Shown piece by piece: positions 45,240 through 56,200 of a DNA stretch of 64,000 nucleotides. Origin of the DNA: Symsagittifera roscoffensis (lineage: Eukaryota; Xenacoelomorpha; Acoela; Convolutidae); NCBI RefSeq assembly GCF_963678635.1, contig NC_087064.1, forward strand, positions 74,922,213 through 74,986,212, given 5' to 3'. The notes beneath the pieces are model-generated. The model saw nothing but the letters and a program-made list of their open reading frames with translations. It did not search any database and was not told the DNA's origin. How positions within the stretch are numbered: position 1 is the first letter of the stretch; each line of letters opens with the position of its first letter. Made by a program: the position numbers and the translations under genes.

Positions 45240-45327
45240 CCAATCAATTATTGCAATTTTTCGGGCCAGATTCTTTGCCAGCAAAGACTTGGCTGCGATG
45301 GCCACATTGTTGAAGAATGAAAAGCCA
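45240..45327 (-). CDS. Class IIa HDAC, exon (GFSFFNNVAIAAK)
   Basis: An 88-base exon, phase 2 in and phase 0 out, with GTTTCAG acceptor and GTGAGT donor. It encodes GFSFFNNVAIAAKSLLAKN and LARKIAIIDW, the helix and strand between the active-site His pair and the zinc-binding Asp-x-His. It joins exactly to the exons on both sides. Confidence 0.93.
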
Positions 45328-46090
45328 CTGAAACAAAAACAAACAAATCCATCAAAAACAGCGTAATACACTACTTTTAGTTATCTTAAAAGTTCGTTGA
45401 ATCTATTGCTGTTGCTAATAAAAACTTAATAGCCATTCGAATGCAAGTTAATCAAAACGACTGGCTTTTTTATGTTCCTCTCTCAGATAAAAAAAAATAC
45501 TTTACGGTGTTGTTATTAATTCCACGAGGAGAATATGAGGAAAAATGTGAATTTAATTTAAAATTTATCTCACATCTATTTTCATGACAATTGGACCATG
45601 TGAACAAAAGTTAGGAAAAAAACATTTCCCAGAAACAGTTTTTTTTGGTACACTTCATACGAAAACTTCTACCTAACAAGCCCTTATACGAAATACGATT
45701 AAACGAGAAATCAGAATTACTAAAAAAAATATTGGTTTATACAAACTCGATGATTGGCTTTTTTGTGAAATTTACATTGTTTTATCCAACTCCATGTAGG
45801 GTTGATTTATATTAGAAGCGTTGTTTCCAGTCCAGCAATCTGAGATTTTCTGGCAAAAAAAAATATTGCTCTATTGCTGAGAATTGGTTAGGATTTTTAT
45901 CACAAGTTACACGACTATACGTTCTTTATACTAAAGCCAGAATATACGTTATACGAGAGTTGGATAATTCTACGATAAACGGATTGTACGACTACAAAGT
46001 GCACGATTTTTTCATTACATGTCAATACACTGCCCAGAAGGGGGAGGGTAGAAGAGACCCCTCGCATTGAAATGCAGCTGGTCCACTTAC
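45328..46090 (-). other. HDAC intron
   Basis: 763 bases, AT-rich. No repeat or gene recognised. Confidence 0.6.
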
Positions 46091-46348
46091 AGCGGCTGAC
46101 TATTTTCAGCATGATGTCCAGGTGGTCTGACAAGTGCGAATGCATTACTCAGTTCATTCCTCGCCACCTTCTCCGCCAGCTCCAGCACCACCCCCACCGC
46201 ACCTACACAGGCCCCCGGGGAACAGTGCGAGTTCCACACTAGGTCCATGTCCACTCCCTTGCCCCCGCAGGAGAGTGCGGACAGCTGCGAGTTCAGTTCT
46301 TCTGCCAACTCTTGATCGGAACCAGAGAACGCTTGTACGTACTTCGAG
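46091..46348 (-). CDS. Class IIa HDAC, exon with active-site His pair
   Basis: A 258-base exon from GCTTTTAG to a GTAAGT donor. It encodes SKYVQAFSGSDQELAEELN, LSALSCGGKGVDMDLVWN and RPPGHHAENSQP. The adjacent His of PGHHAE are the catalytic general base pair. SCGGKGVD carries the Cys that, with the CSC and His of the exon at 47180-47313, forms the class IIa structural zinc site. Phase 2 in and 2 out. Confidence 0.93.
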
Positions 46349-47015
46349 CTAAAAGCATATAAGTACGTACAAAAAAGCAATTTGTTTAATCTATCGGAGC
46401 TTAAGGCTCATTAAAAAACCAAACCATCAGACAATTTGAAAAGTATCAATGAACGCGAAAAAAAAATGCCCGATTTTTGGAAAAAAGTTTTAGGGACTTA
46501 AAGGTCTTTGAATTTTAAGAACAGTTTATGATAGACAATTTTTGATGAAATTAATCCAATTTAAGAAAACTTCATCAATGGGTAAGTTTTTTCATTCCGC
46601 TGGGAAATCATTGAAATCCACTTTCGAGACGAGTTCGTCCAAGTTTTTTTGCGCCGTTTTGACTTTTTTAATTGGAGAGCGCAATTAGCTTTCCTTCGAG
46701 CAAATGAATTTATATTGAACTGAAAAAGAAATCAGATGTCAAACCACCGCAAGGTTAACTTCGTCAAAATCTAATTATAAGACTTTTCCTGAAGAAAAAA
46801 ATACAAAAAAATCAACACGATTTGCATAAGTGTTTTCACTACCTTCATCGACTTTTGATAAAAACTACCGTGTGTACATCATTACGTAATCATCATCAAC
46901 AACAAAAAAGTACTACTGCATGTCCACACAATCTATGTTTTGATTGAACTAATGCTGCGATTGAGATCGGGAGTGGAGTAGTATCATTACCGCAATAAAT
47001 CTCATCCAAACTAAC
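46349..47015 (-). other. HDAC intron with inverted R1 repeat
   Basis: Contains an inverted R1 copy (about 46405-46830) with TTCCGCTGGGAAATCATTG and the CAATTTAAGAAAACTTCATC block. Otherwise empty. Confidence 0.55.
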
Positions 47016-47065
47016 TTGTGAACTTGCTCCAGCTCCTGAATCTGAACTTCTCGTCCCAGAGATAC
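47016..47065 (-). CDS. Class IIa HDAC, small exon
   Basis: A 50-base exon between CGTTTTCAG and a GTTAGT donor, phase 0 in and 2 out, encoding VSLGREVQIQELEQVH plus a split Asn. It matches the family segment Gly-Arg-x-x-x-x-Glu-Glu-Leu-x-x-Val-His that precedes the structural-zinc loop. A longer frame in another phase here is a shadow. Confidence 0.85.
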
Positions 47066-47179
47066 CTGAAAACGCAGTCAAACACTTACTCAATAAGAAT
47101 AAAAAAAGACCACGTAAGCTCTATTAGTTTTCATTTCAATCTATTGTCTCCAAGTTTTTTTTAATCGGTTATGTAATAC

Positions 47180-47313
47180 CTTGCAGTGCTTTGGGATATC
47201 CAGGTCTAGCAGTTTAATCCAGACGTACTGCACTCTGAGTGGACTCTCAATATGGGCATCTGCATTGGCGCAGCTGCATTGGTGTTTCAACACAACTGGG
47301 TTATAGCCCAAAC
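47180..47313 (-). CDS. Class IIa HDAC, exon with structural zinc motif (first visible exon)
   Basis: A 134-base exon, phase 1 in and 0 out, encoding LGYNPVVLKHQCSCANADAH then IESPLRVQYVWIKLLDLDI and PKHCK. KHQCSC followed by His is the class IIa-specific structural zinc motif at the start of the deacetylase domain. This rules out class I and IIb. The MEF2-binding and Ser-phosphorylation exons that normally precede it are not seen between here and 48 kb, so the gene probably continues upstream beyond the retroelement. Confidence 0.93.
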
Positions 47314-47935
47314 CTTAAAAGAAACAACAGTATTTTTTTGGTTCCAACAACAGTTCGGCAGAATGTCCTGACCAGATTATTCGTAGCATCAAGCTACAAA
47401 ATAAAAAAAACTGATTTTTCTCAATTTTCTTTTTAAAGTTTTGATTCAAATTGGGCTTCAGTATTTAGATAAATTTGACTGAACTAAGTCAAAAACAATA
47501 TTACAAAAAAATTCCGCACTCGCGCCTGGATACAGATATTTTTTGGAAACCAAATCACATTTGAAACAGCTTTAATATGATCATGATGATCATGAGCCGC
47601 AATTGTTTCATAATCTACGATAGCAACAACGAAGTCGTCGAAAAAACCTCTTGATGAATCCGCTTAAAGTTTGAAGCTAATCGATTTTCAAGCATAGCCA
47701 ACAGACTGTAAATTCAAATTTAAAAAAAATGTATGATTGACACTGTTTGATAAAATCAACCCAACTGAATAATGAATGATTGACACTGTTTCATAAACTT
47801 TGACCTGCATAGGAGGTTTGTGGAACCTGATCTAAACTATATTTTATGATTGGATAAATTAAATGTTTTACCAATGTAAAGTATTTAATATTAACCAATC
47901 ATGATCCATCTAACTAACAACCCACTTATTTGTAA
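47314..47935. other. HDAC upstream/intron sequence abutting the retroelement
   Basis: Contains a broken inverted R1 fragment (about 47690-47790) in which a short ATGATTGACACTGTTT block is duplicated. The left boundary of the LTR element must lie in or just after this stretch, but I cannot fix it without the 3' LTR. Confidence 0.4.
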
Positions 47936-49481
47936 GTGCTGAAGTTACTTGTAATTTCAGCACCAGAGAGATTTGAATTTAACTTAGAAATTAGTTGGAC
48001 TCTCCCGAGCACTTCAGCAGCCGCAATAAACCAGTATACCCTAGATCTATTGAGCCTAGCAGAGACTAGTTAAACAACCTGAGACTAGATAGTATAAGAG
48101 TAAGATTAGGATCGGTATTAGACTAAGAAGTTGCACGAATCTATCCGGCCGAAAATAAGATAGCGTGACGAGCAGACGGTGTACCCTATCCGAAATTACT
48201 CTATGAGTTATACACCCCAGACATAACTCATCTGGTGCGACCATAAGTCTCGAACAAGACCTTACTAGATTAGAATTAACCAAAATTAGATTAGAAATTA
48301 GACAAAAACATTTACAAAATGTTATACGACAATAATTTAATTGAAATGTCTCTCCGACTCAATAGATCAGAGCCAATATTCCGAACCATAATAGAACTAC
48401 CCGGAATTGGAAGAAGACATCGAACCAAAGACGACATACGACAAAGTAGAAACTTGCCGTATAGTTATATGATAGTTCGGCAAAAGCCAGAACAAACTTT
48501 TATATTTCGAATACTACTTGCAATGAATTTAGATTTCCATTTGCAAACATAAAACCTTGAAGTAAATCTTCAAAATCATTTCAGGCGCTAAACAAATTAA
48601 TATTATACAATAACGATTGATAAAAAGATCTAAGATCGTTTTCCTAAAATTCTGCAGTATTATACAAAACATGTTTGAAGAATATTTATTGGAAAATAAA
48701 AATAAAAATTAGTAGCATGACAATAAATGGTTAGTAATCATAAATCATCCTGTTGTTCCAGCTTCATCACCTAAAACATAACAGCAATCATAAACCCACT
48801 AATATCATCAAAACACTAAATCTTTCCTTTACACAAATTTAAAACTTTATTAAAATTTAAAGTCACTTAATTTAAAATCAGATCATCAAGGCTTATCCTT
48901 GGATCTTAAATCATTTTCTACTTAATTAAATTTTAAATTTGATCATCAAGGCTTATCCTTGGATCAAACAGAACAACTTTGTTCTCCCCCACCCACTTAA
49001 TTAGTGTCTAACGACCTCAAACGTCGATTCACTACCCAACCCTTTCTAAAAACCCAAGACTAATAGAAATTTTTAAACAAAACTAATCATTCAAATTAGG
49101 ATAAACAGTGAAGAACTTCGGTTATTCATCTTTCACTTGACCCCTCCTCTTACCAGACCCAGGATAAATCTTAGACTTAGTAAGTTTAAAATAGTATCTA
49201 ACGAACTACTCGCGTTCTAATTATACCTGAACCTTGTGGATCGATTTACTATTCTCCAACCCTTGAACACAATCACTACCCCTAAGTAAGATTAAGTAAG
49301 TTAACACCTTAGCTTATACTAGTCACGAGAAAGTAAAAATCATTCTTCGGAATCGATATACTTTTCTCTCCAACCCTGAACAACTACACCCAGGTTAAGC
49401 TAACCAAAAAATCGTAAGAACTAACAGTTTAAGTCAATAGAAATCATTTAACAACCTTTTGCATCCGTCATTCTAAACCTT
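47936..49481 (+). mobile_element. Presumed 5' LTR and leader of the retroelement
   Basis: Non-coding DNA preceding the retroelement ORFs. It includes a stem (GTGCTGAA and TTCAGCAC, 47936-47963), AATAAA-type signals near 48025 and 48721, and a TATA-like CTTTTATATTT near 48496. It also has a 25-base direct repeat (GATCATCAAGGCTTATCCTT plus GGATC) at 48881 and 48941, exactly 60 bases apart. Three diverged units around CGATTTACTATTCTCCAACC lie at about 49030, 49240 and 49355. No convincing primer-binding site was found, and the LTR ends are undetermined. Confidence 0.5.
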
Positions 49482-49949
49482 ATGTCATTTAAAAACCTAG
49501 GAAATAAACAAACAATCATTTTACACAATTGTGAAATAGATAACAAAAAATACGACCTTGTAATCACACCTCATACACAAACAATTGGATACATTCGAAC
49601 AAAACGACAAACACTAAAGAGAAAAATAATAACTAAACAAAGACAAATAACACGAAAAAGATTTTCAAAAAATCGAAACGCATTTTCAGAATCAGAAACC
49701 AACAGTTTAGACGAACTTTACAAACTAAAAGAATCAATAGATAAAAATTGCCCACAACACGATCAATTATATTTTTCTGACTCAGAAACAACTTCAAATT
49801 CATCACAAAGAGGAAAAAGAAGAATAAAAAAGCAGTATAAACACAAACCAGTACATCTATACAATTGGAATCAACCAATTCGACACATTAATAATTACAT
49901 ATTAACAGTCATCGAACGAAAAAATGAGTTCAACGCACACCCCAGGTGA
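49482..49949 (+). CDS. Retroelement ORF0: small basic protein overlapping gag
   Basis: A 155-codon frame of unknown function upstream of gag. The middle is strongly Lys/Arg-rich (RTKRQTLKRK, KQRQITRKRF), reminiscent of arginine-rich RNA-binding or nuclear-localisation segments, followed by acidic/Ser stretches (SDSETTSNSS) and another basic block (RGKRRIKKQYKHK). It ends 26 bases inside gag in a different frame, so the gag ATG lies before its stop. It could be a nuclear or RNA-binding accessory factor, or simply a leader ORF. No homologue recognised. Confidence 0.55.
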   Translation: MSFKNLGNKQTIILHNCEIDNKKYDLVITPHTQTIGYIRTKRQTLKRKIITKQRQITRKRFSKNRNAFSESETNSLDELYKLKESIDKNCPQHDQLYFSDSETTSNSSQRGKRRIKKQYKHKPVHLYNWNQPIRHINNYILTVIERKNEFNAHPR

Positions 49950-52683
49950 CGAAACTCCAGATGATGATGAAATCTTTCCTTTTATAGTAGATGCAGATAC
50001 TGATAGAGGACAACACATATTTTGTCAAAATTTACTCGTAAATTTATTTGAACCCGGAATCAGTCCATGTAAAACAGAGTTCCCCGATGTAAAAATCAAA
50101 AGACAAATCATAGATCACTATCTAAAAGATATATGCAACATAACACAACAGTATGGAATCTACTCTATAGAATTCACTTCCCCAAACCATAATAATAGAA
50201 CATATACTATTCAAACAGACGACCTTGATTTAGAATTTTCAAAAGTTTTTTCAGAATATATAAAAAGCATCCAATACCATAACTCACAAAGAGCAAACTC
50301 CATTTTCACCAATGAAGTTTTCGCACTAATATATAGTTATATTTCGATATTAGAAAATGAACTCCCATTAACAAATGTCTCACCGACAGAAACATCTAAA
50401 CATTTAAGAGTACGACATGAAATCACACTACTCTCTAGTTATTTAAACATCATTAAAGAAAATTTCACGAAAGACGACGTTTCACAACATACCAAACACG
50501 ATTTACAAAAAATTTTAGCATGGTTCATAATAGATTATTTTACACACAATATTGATTTAATTGCACAAGCAAGAAAAAATTTTAGACCCCAAAATTCGAA
50601 CGATGATACCGCTATCACAGAACAATCAGATTATGTTTGGGACCCCGAATGGTCTCATTCCGCATTTATAAACTTTCCACAATCAATCTCAAGTCAAGCA
50701 ATAGGTACAATATCTTACATAAGAGATTATGTAAGAGTAATACCATTAACAATTGATGCAACACCATTAAACTATAATACATTTTTACCCGATACACAAA
50801 ATAATAGTTTAAACTCTACAGCCATACACAATGAAAACCTCAATGGAACTAGGAATCTTACTCAACAAGATATCCAGACACCATCACACTTCATAAATGA
50901 AGAAATTGTACACACAACAACTACACAACAAAGTATTTCACCAATACGCCCAAATTTAACAACACCAAGAAATACAAATCCTTCACAAACACAGGTAACC
51001 TTACAATCAACCGTTAAACCTTCGGTTGCCCCTAAATATTCACATATGGATTACCAAACATACAAACCCATGACAATACCATCAAAAACACGCAAAACAT
51101 TCACTAGAAACAACTTTGCAGACCATAATTATAATTATACACATCCATCAAAAACAAATTATCAACCACAAAGAAATTTTAATCAATATACAAAACCTCG
51201 AAACTGGGATAACCCAACGGCCCAATATAATTCCACAAATTTTCAACCAAATCCTCCACAGGATCGCAGTGGAAATTACCCATTTTTTCAACAAAATAAA
51301 AATAAAAAACAAACATCTTATCAAATGGATTATTTATCCTCAGATGAAGATTTCTTACAACCAGATATATTTGCACCAAATACTCAAGAATATCGTAGAC
51401 AAGGAATACAGAAAACACGTACAAATCATAGAAATTTTTCTCCACAATCAATAGATGCACAATATCAACAACCAATTCAACAACAAAATCCAATTAATAC
51501 ACAATCTTTTCAACCAATTCAACAACAAAATCCAATGACTACACACTCGTATCAACCATCACAAATGCAAAATGAAATACCACTCCCGTATTATCTTCAA
51601 CAACATGAAATAACAAGAAACCAACTTTCAAATTTTTCTCAAATGCCAAATGCAGCTGAATCATTACAAATGACAATGAATCCATACCTTATGGGTGGAT
51701 CATCAATAACATCAAATAAACCTTTAATGGTTTTCACAGGAACAGACCCTGAATACTCTGTAGAAGATTATTTAAACGCAGTAACAGCAAATTTAATTTT
51801 AAATATAGGACCTGAACCAATTAATACGCCACTACATCAAAACTGGATACATCGACGCACAGCGTTGATACAAACAACCTTAGATGGCGCAGCCCAAAAA
51901 TGGTTTTCAGTACTACCTCAAGAAATAAAATCAAACTGGAAAAGATTTACACAAGAATTTTCAAAAATGTTTGACTCCGAAAGAAACAAACAACAACAAA
52001 GAGTTTTATGTAATGAAATTCGCAGATTACCAAACGAAACCATCAAGCAAATAGCAGTAAGAATCGAAACACTAGTTCGAAAAGCATATTCACTAAATAC
52101 ACACGACTATAAAAACACTAAGATGACAGAAATCTTAATGATGACCTTAACACCACAATTAAGGAAAATAGCAATAAAAAAGAGAGCATCCCATCCTTCT
52201 TCAATTCGAGAACCCGATTTAGATTTTAGAAAACTAGTAGACAAACTAGAACAAGCAGAAATCACGATGAAACTAGAAGAAACGGAGAATTTGAAATTAC
52301 AATACGTTAACAAAATTGAAACGACTCCCACTAATATTAATAATATACAAGAATCAGAAACAGATCTCGTTGAAAAAATCACTGAAATACTCAATATTTA
52401 CGAAAAGAACCCGAACTTTAAAGGCAAACCATCTTTCAAGAAATGGTGTAATTATTGCCGACGATACGGACATAGTATTTCCGAATGTAGACAAAAACAG
52501 CAAGATAGTCAAAATAAACCTCAAAAATACAAAGAACCAAATAAATCATTTTATCAATACATGAAAAAAGATCAAAATCTACCAAACAAAAATGTATACA
52601 GCAACAACAGTTCAGGAAAACCACTCCCGAACAATACAAGCTATACAAGAAATCAATCTCCATATAACTCAAGTTATAGATGA
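49924..52683 (+). CDS. gag: Retroelement Gag polyprotein
   Basis: 919 codons, larger than most Ty3/gypsy Gags. The N-terminal third has no recognisable fold. A Gln/Asn/Pro-rich middle follows (including the repeated PIQQQNP). A capsid-like region at about 600-790 (PLMVFTGTDPEYSVEDYLNA, DGAAQKWFSVLPQE, WKRFTQEFSKMF) resembles retrotransposon Gag domains. A CCHC zinc knuckle follows at about 842-855 (CNYCRRYGHSISEC) that would bind genomic RNA. The frame ends at TGA 52681-52683 inside an Asn/Arg/Ser/Tyr-rich stretch that continues in the same frame beyond the stop. The start ATG overlaps the end of ORF0. Confidence 0.88.
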   Translation: MSSTHTPGDETPDDDEIFPFIVDADTDRGQHIFCQNLLVNLFEPGISPCKTEFPDVKIKRQIIDHYLKDICNITQQYGIYSIEFTSPNHNNRTYTIQTDDLDLEFSKVFSEYIKSIQYHNSQRANSIFTNEVFALIYSYISILENELPLTNVSPTETSKHLRVRHEITLLSSYLNIIKENFTKDDVSQHTKHDLQKILAWFIIDYFTHNIDLIAQARKNFRPQNSNDDTAITEQSDYVWDPEWSHSAFINFPQSISSQAIGTISYIRDYVRVIPLTIDATPLNYNTFLPDTQNNSLNSTAIHNENLNGTRNLTQQDIQTPSHFINEEIVHTTTTQQSISPIRPNLTTPRNTNPSQTQVTLQSTVKPSVAPKYSHMDYQTYKPMTIPSKTRKTFTRNNFADHNYNYTHPSKTNYQPQRNFNQYTKPRNWDNPTAQYNSTNFQPNPPQDRSGNYPFFQQNKNKKQTSYQMDYLSSDEDFLQPDIFAPNTQEYRRQGIQKTRTNHRNFSPQSIDAQYQQPIQQQNPINTQSFQPIQQQNPMTTHSYQPSQMQNEIPLPYYLQQHEITRNQLSNFSQMPNAAESLQMTMNPYLMGGSSITSNKPLMVFTGTDPEYSVEDYLNAVTANLILNIGPEPINTPLHQNWIHRRTALIQTTLDGAAQKWFSVLPQEIKSNWKRFTQEFSKMFDSERNKQQQRVLCNEIRRLPNETIKQIAVRIETLVRKAYSLNTHDYKNTKMTEILMMTLTPQLRKIAIKKRASHPSSIREPDLDFRKLVDKLEQAEITMKLEETENLKLQYVNKIETTPTNINNIQESETDLVEKITEILNIYEKNPNFKGKPSFKKWCNYCRRYGHSISECRQKQQDSQNKPQKYKEPNKSFYQYMKKDQNLPNKNVYSNNSSGKPLPNNTSYTRNQSPYNSSYR

Positions 52684-53283
52684 AGATCACCAGAACGAAG
52701 AAACACGTATAATTCATCACAAAATCACTACAATAGACCGAATAGTCGAAATAACTACTCCAGATCAAATTCAAATACACAACGATTTGTTTCTAGATCT
52801 AATTCCCAATCAAGAAATAACTACTATCCAAACAACCAATCACGAAATTCATCATACAATAGGAATAGAAACTACTCCTATAATCGAAATAGAAGTTATT
52901 CAAACAACCGAAACCAGAATTACCCGAACAATCGATCAAGGAATAACTCATATAATAGATCGAACTATAACAGACAAAACAATAATTACCAAAACAGATC
53001 GCGAAATAATTCACAAAATCGACACCCAAGTTATAATAATCGTTATAGAAATTATTCCCAATCACCACACCGGAATAATAATCACTACAATAACTCTAAT
53101 AATCGTCATAGAAGTAGTACACCTAAACATCAAAGACAAATCAATCAAGTACAAGCTAACCCAGAAACAACATCAGACCCCCCAGGTATTGATGACACAG
53201 TAACTGATACGTTACAACTTAATCAAATAAACTGTACATCATCAGATTCAGAAAGTGATACTGAAAACACTCTTGCTATCAAT
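52681..53283 (+). other. In-frame TGA plus 200-codon open linker joining Gag to Pol
   Basis: After the gag TGA the same frame stays open for 200 codons up to the first pol ATG at 53284 (53284 minus 49924 is divisible by 3). The first about 150 codons encode an Asn/Arg/Ser/Tyr-rich basic low-complexity segment (for example NYSRSNSNTQ), the same composition as the residues just before the TGA. A Ser/Asp/Glu-rich stretch follows before pol. Stop readthrough would yield Gag-Pol. A recent point mutation in an originally continuous Gag-Pol frame (for example from an Arg CGA codon) is the main alternative. Confidence 0.75.
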
Positions 53284-56200
53284 ATGATAAAAGTCGAAAA
53301 TGACTATGAATCTGTCATATATGAACAACCCTTTCCATCACACATATATGAAAATCAATCAGAATTTCTTCAAAATCATTACACTACACCCATAAATTCC
53401 ACACCAACGACGCAAGAAACAAACGAGATTAACACTACAGATCAAACCAATAAAAATACCAAAACAAAATGCTTGAATACAAACCACATTTATCAAAATA
53501 TACAAAAAGAACAACCCAAAGAAAAAATTTGGACAATACCATTTCTCTTAGAAAGCCCAAGAAATAAAGAATTTCAACCACCAGACCTTGAAATAGATTT
53601 TTTAATTGATTCAGGAGCAGAATCAAACATACTAAACATTCCCACATGGAATGAAATAAAAACTTTACACCCAAAGCTAACACCTCTTGAAACCTCCAGT
53701 AAGTTAGCGACAGCACAAGGATCAACATTGATAAACTACGGAAAAATCCAATTATTTCTCCTCCCTACCAGAACAATGGAGCAAAGCAAACTTCTAAACA
53801 AGCCATTTAAACAAATATTCCATATTACTGATATTAAATATAACATCATTGGTATACCATTTATTTCAAAGTATATACCAACAATTAACATACTAAATAG
53901 TAAAATATTAATCAAAGATAAATATACAAAAACAAAAGAAACATCATTAACATTTTTTCAAAGATTAAATAAACAACCACCATTCTTTTCAAAATTTTAT
54001 CCGATATTTAACCAACAAAGAAAACACCTGAAACCACTATCAGGAAACATCTATAATTTTTCAATAAAACAAGTTCATCAATATGATAAAGAACAAAACA
54101 AACAAAAATTTTATATGTCAGATTTTGAATTCAAACCTATTCATAAATTTTTCAAAATTACAATCTCTTCAATAAAATATTTGAAAAATTCGAATTCAGA
54201 TATTATTTCCTTACATGTTTATAACAACACACCTTACCAAGTAACATTACCTTTAGGACTTTTAGGATATTGTGAAACTAACGCTACAATATCACCAATA
54301 CACGAAAAAGCCTATCGCGTAAATAATATACTCCAATTACTAGATATTTGCCAATCTACAATTCTTAATGAAGAATTATCTATAAATAATATAATAAGTA
54401 ACGAAAACAGAAATACGGATTATTTCACAAAAACTCCATATTTCAAACCTACATTCAACATCAGTAACTACACAGAGGACCAACAGAAATTTTTAACAAT
54501 GTTTAATTTCCAACATTCACAAATAACACAAGACGAATTCGAAAAGTTAGCCAAACAGCTAATTCAATATTCATCAGTCTATGCAACATCAAAATTCGAT
54601 GTTGGCAAAATCAGTTCATCACTACATCTCCCATTAAAACCAGACGCAGTTTTCAAAAAACAAAGAGCAAGTAAAGTACCAATTCACTTACATGATAAAG
54701 TAAACAGATTACTCGATATTTTAGAACAGTACAATATTATATCACCAGTTAATAAAGAAGAACAACCAAAAGGCAACACATTCATCAACCCCGTTATCAT
54801 TCTAGCTAAAGGAGAATCATTAAAAATCGTTCTCGATGCTAGATACCTCAATTCACTCATAGATGAATCAAAATGTAATTGGCCCATTGAACCAATACAA
54901 GTTATTTTAACAAAAATAAACGGCAAATACTTCACAACCGCCGACATGAATAGTGCATACAATCAAATGCCACTAGATGAACAATCACGACGTTTAACAC
55001 AATTTGTTATCGGAAACGAACAATATGAATTCAACCGCGTATTCTATGGAATATCCATAGGACCAGCAGCATTTTCAGCCTTTATGAGCAAAATTTTTAG
55101 ACCACTAATACTCAAGAAAAACGCAATCACCTATTTAGACGATGTTTTTATGCAATCACAATCAAAAGACGAAATGTTCAAAGTTTTAGAAACATATCAC
55201 CAAATACTTCAGAATGAAAATCTGAAGGCCGCCCCCGATAAATCACATTTCTTTTTGACAAGAGTTAAATTCTTAGGACATAACATAGAAAGAAAAACAA
55301 TCACTCCACTGAAATCACGCATTGACGCTATTCAAAAACTTCAACCACCAACAAATAAAAAGAAAATCCAAGAGTTCCTTGGAATGTTAAACTTTTTAAG
55401 TAAATATGTTTATAAAATGCAATTATATCTACGACCATTTTACAACATCCTTAGACAACAAAATAATTTTGAATGGAATACAGAACATCAAACACGATTC
55501 GAAGAAATAAAGAAACTTTTAACTGAACAAATTTCAAACACAATTCCAGACCCTGATCAACCATTTTATGCAATGTGCGATGCTTCGAACTTTGGCATCG
55601 GCGCAGCATTATTACAATCACATAATAGTACAAATAAAATGAACCTAATATCAGCAAATTCTCGATTATTCACTCAAGCAGAGCTACGACTCTCAACTCT
55701 AATGAGAGAATGTACAGCCATAATATATACACTTACAGAATATGAATTTCTGATACTTGGATCAAAACATCCCACAGTTTTATTCACAGACCACAAACCA
55801 ATCATCTTTCTTTTTACACAGAAATCTAACCCAAACCACCGAGTTTACAGATTTCAACTAATTCTAATGAAGTTTCCAAACTTACATATAGTTTGGACTG
55901 CAGGAAAAAATCTTGCATTACCAGACACCTTAAGTCGAAATACACCACCTGAATTACTTACACGAAAAACAACAGTTGAAATACCCAAAAACATAAAATT
56001 CTACCTTGCAGAAAACGAAACATCACCTCGATTAGAATGCAAATATGCAGTTAAAACTGATATTGAACAATCACAAATAAATAATTTACAACATTTCCCA
56101 CTTTATTTAGATTGTCAAAATAATCATTATGAAGTTGACCTACTTGGAACATCAACTTTTAAACCAATTCCATATTCTCAATGGATAAAAAATAACACCC

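Noticed and set aside
46896..47093. 65-codon minus-strand frame (Ser-rich) across the small HDAC exon
   Set aside because: The HDAC-like reading GREVQIQELEQVH is in a different frame bounded by splice signals; the longer frame crosses intron sequence.
48319..48552. 77-codon frame in the presumed LTR/leader
   Set aside because: It lies in the region with TATA-like and AATAAA-like signals and has no recognisable motif; a chance frame is more likely, though an LTR-internal ORF cannot be excluded.
52681..52683. Alternative genetic code (TGA as sense) to explain the gag-pol frame
   Set aside because: Host and element genes here end with TGA (CREB-like gene, env-like ORF), so TGA acts as a stop in this genome.
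52592..53203. 203-codon Ile/Thr-rich frame overlapping the gag-pol junction
   Set aside because: It is the +1 shadow of the Asn/Arg/Ser/Tyr-rich linker in the gag-pol frame; its repetitive Ile/Thr composition follows from the low-complexity codons, and the in-frame linker connects gag to pol directly.
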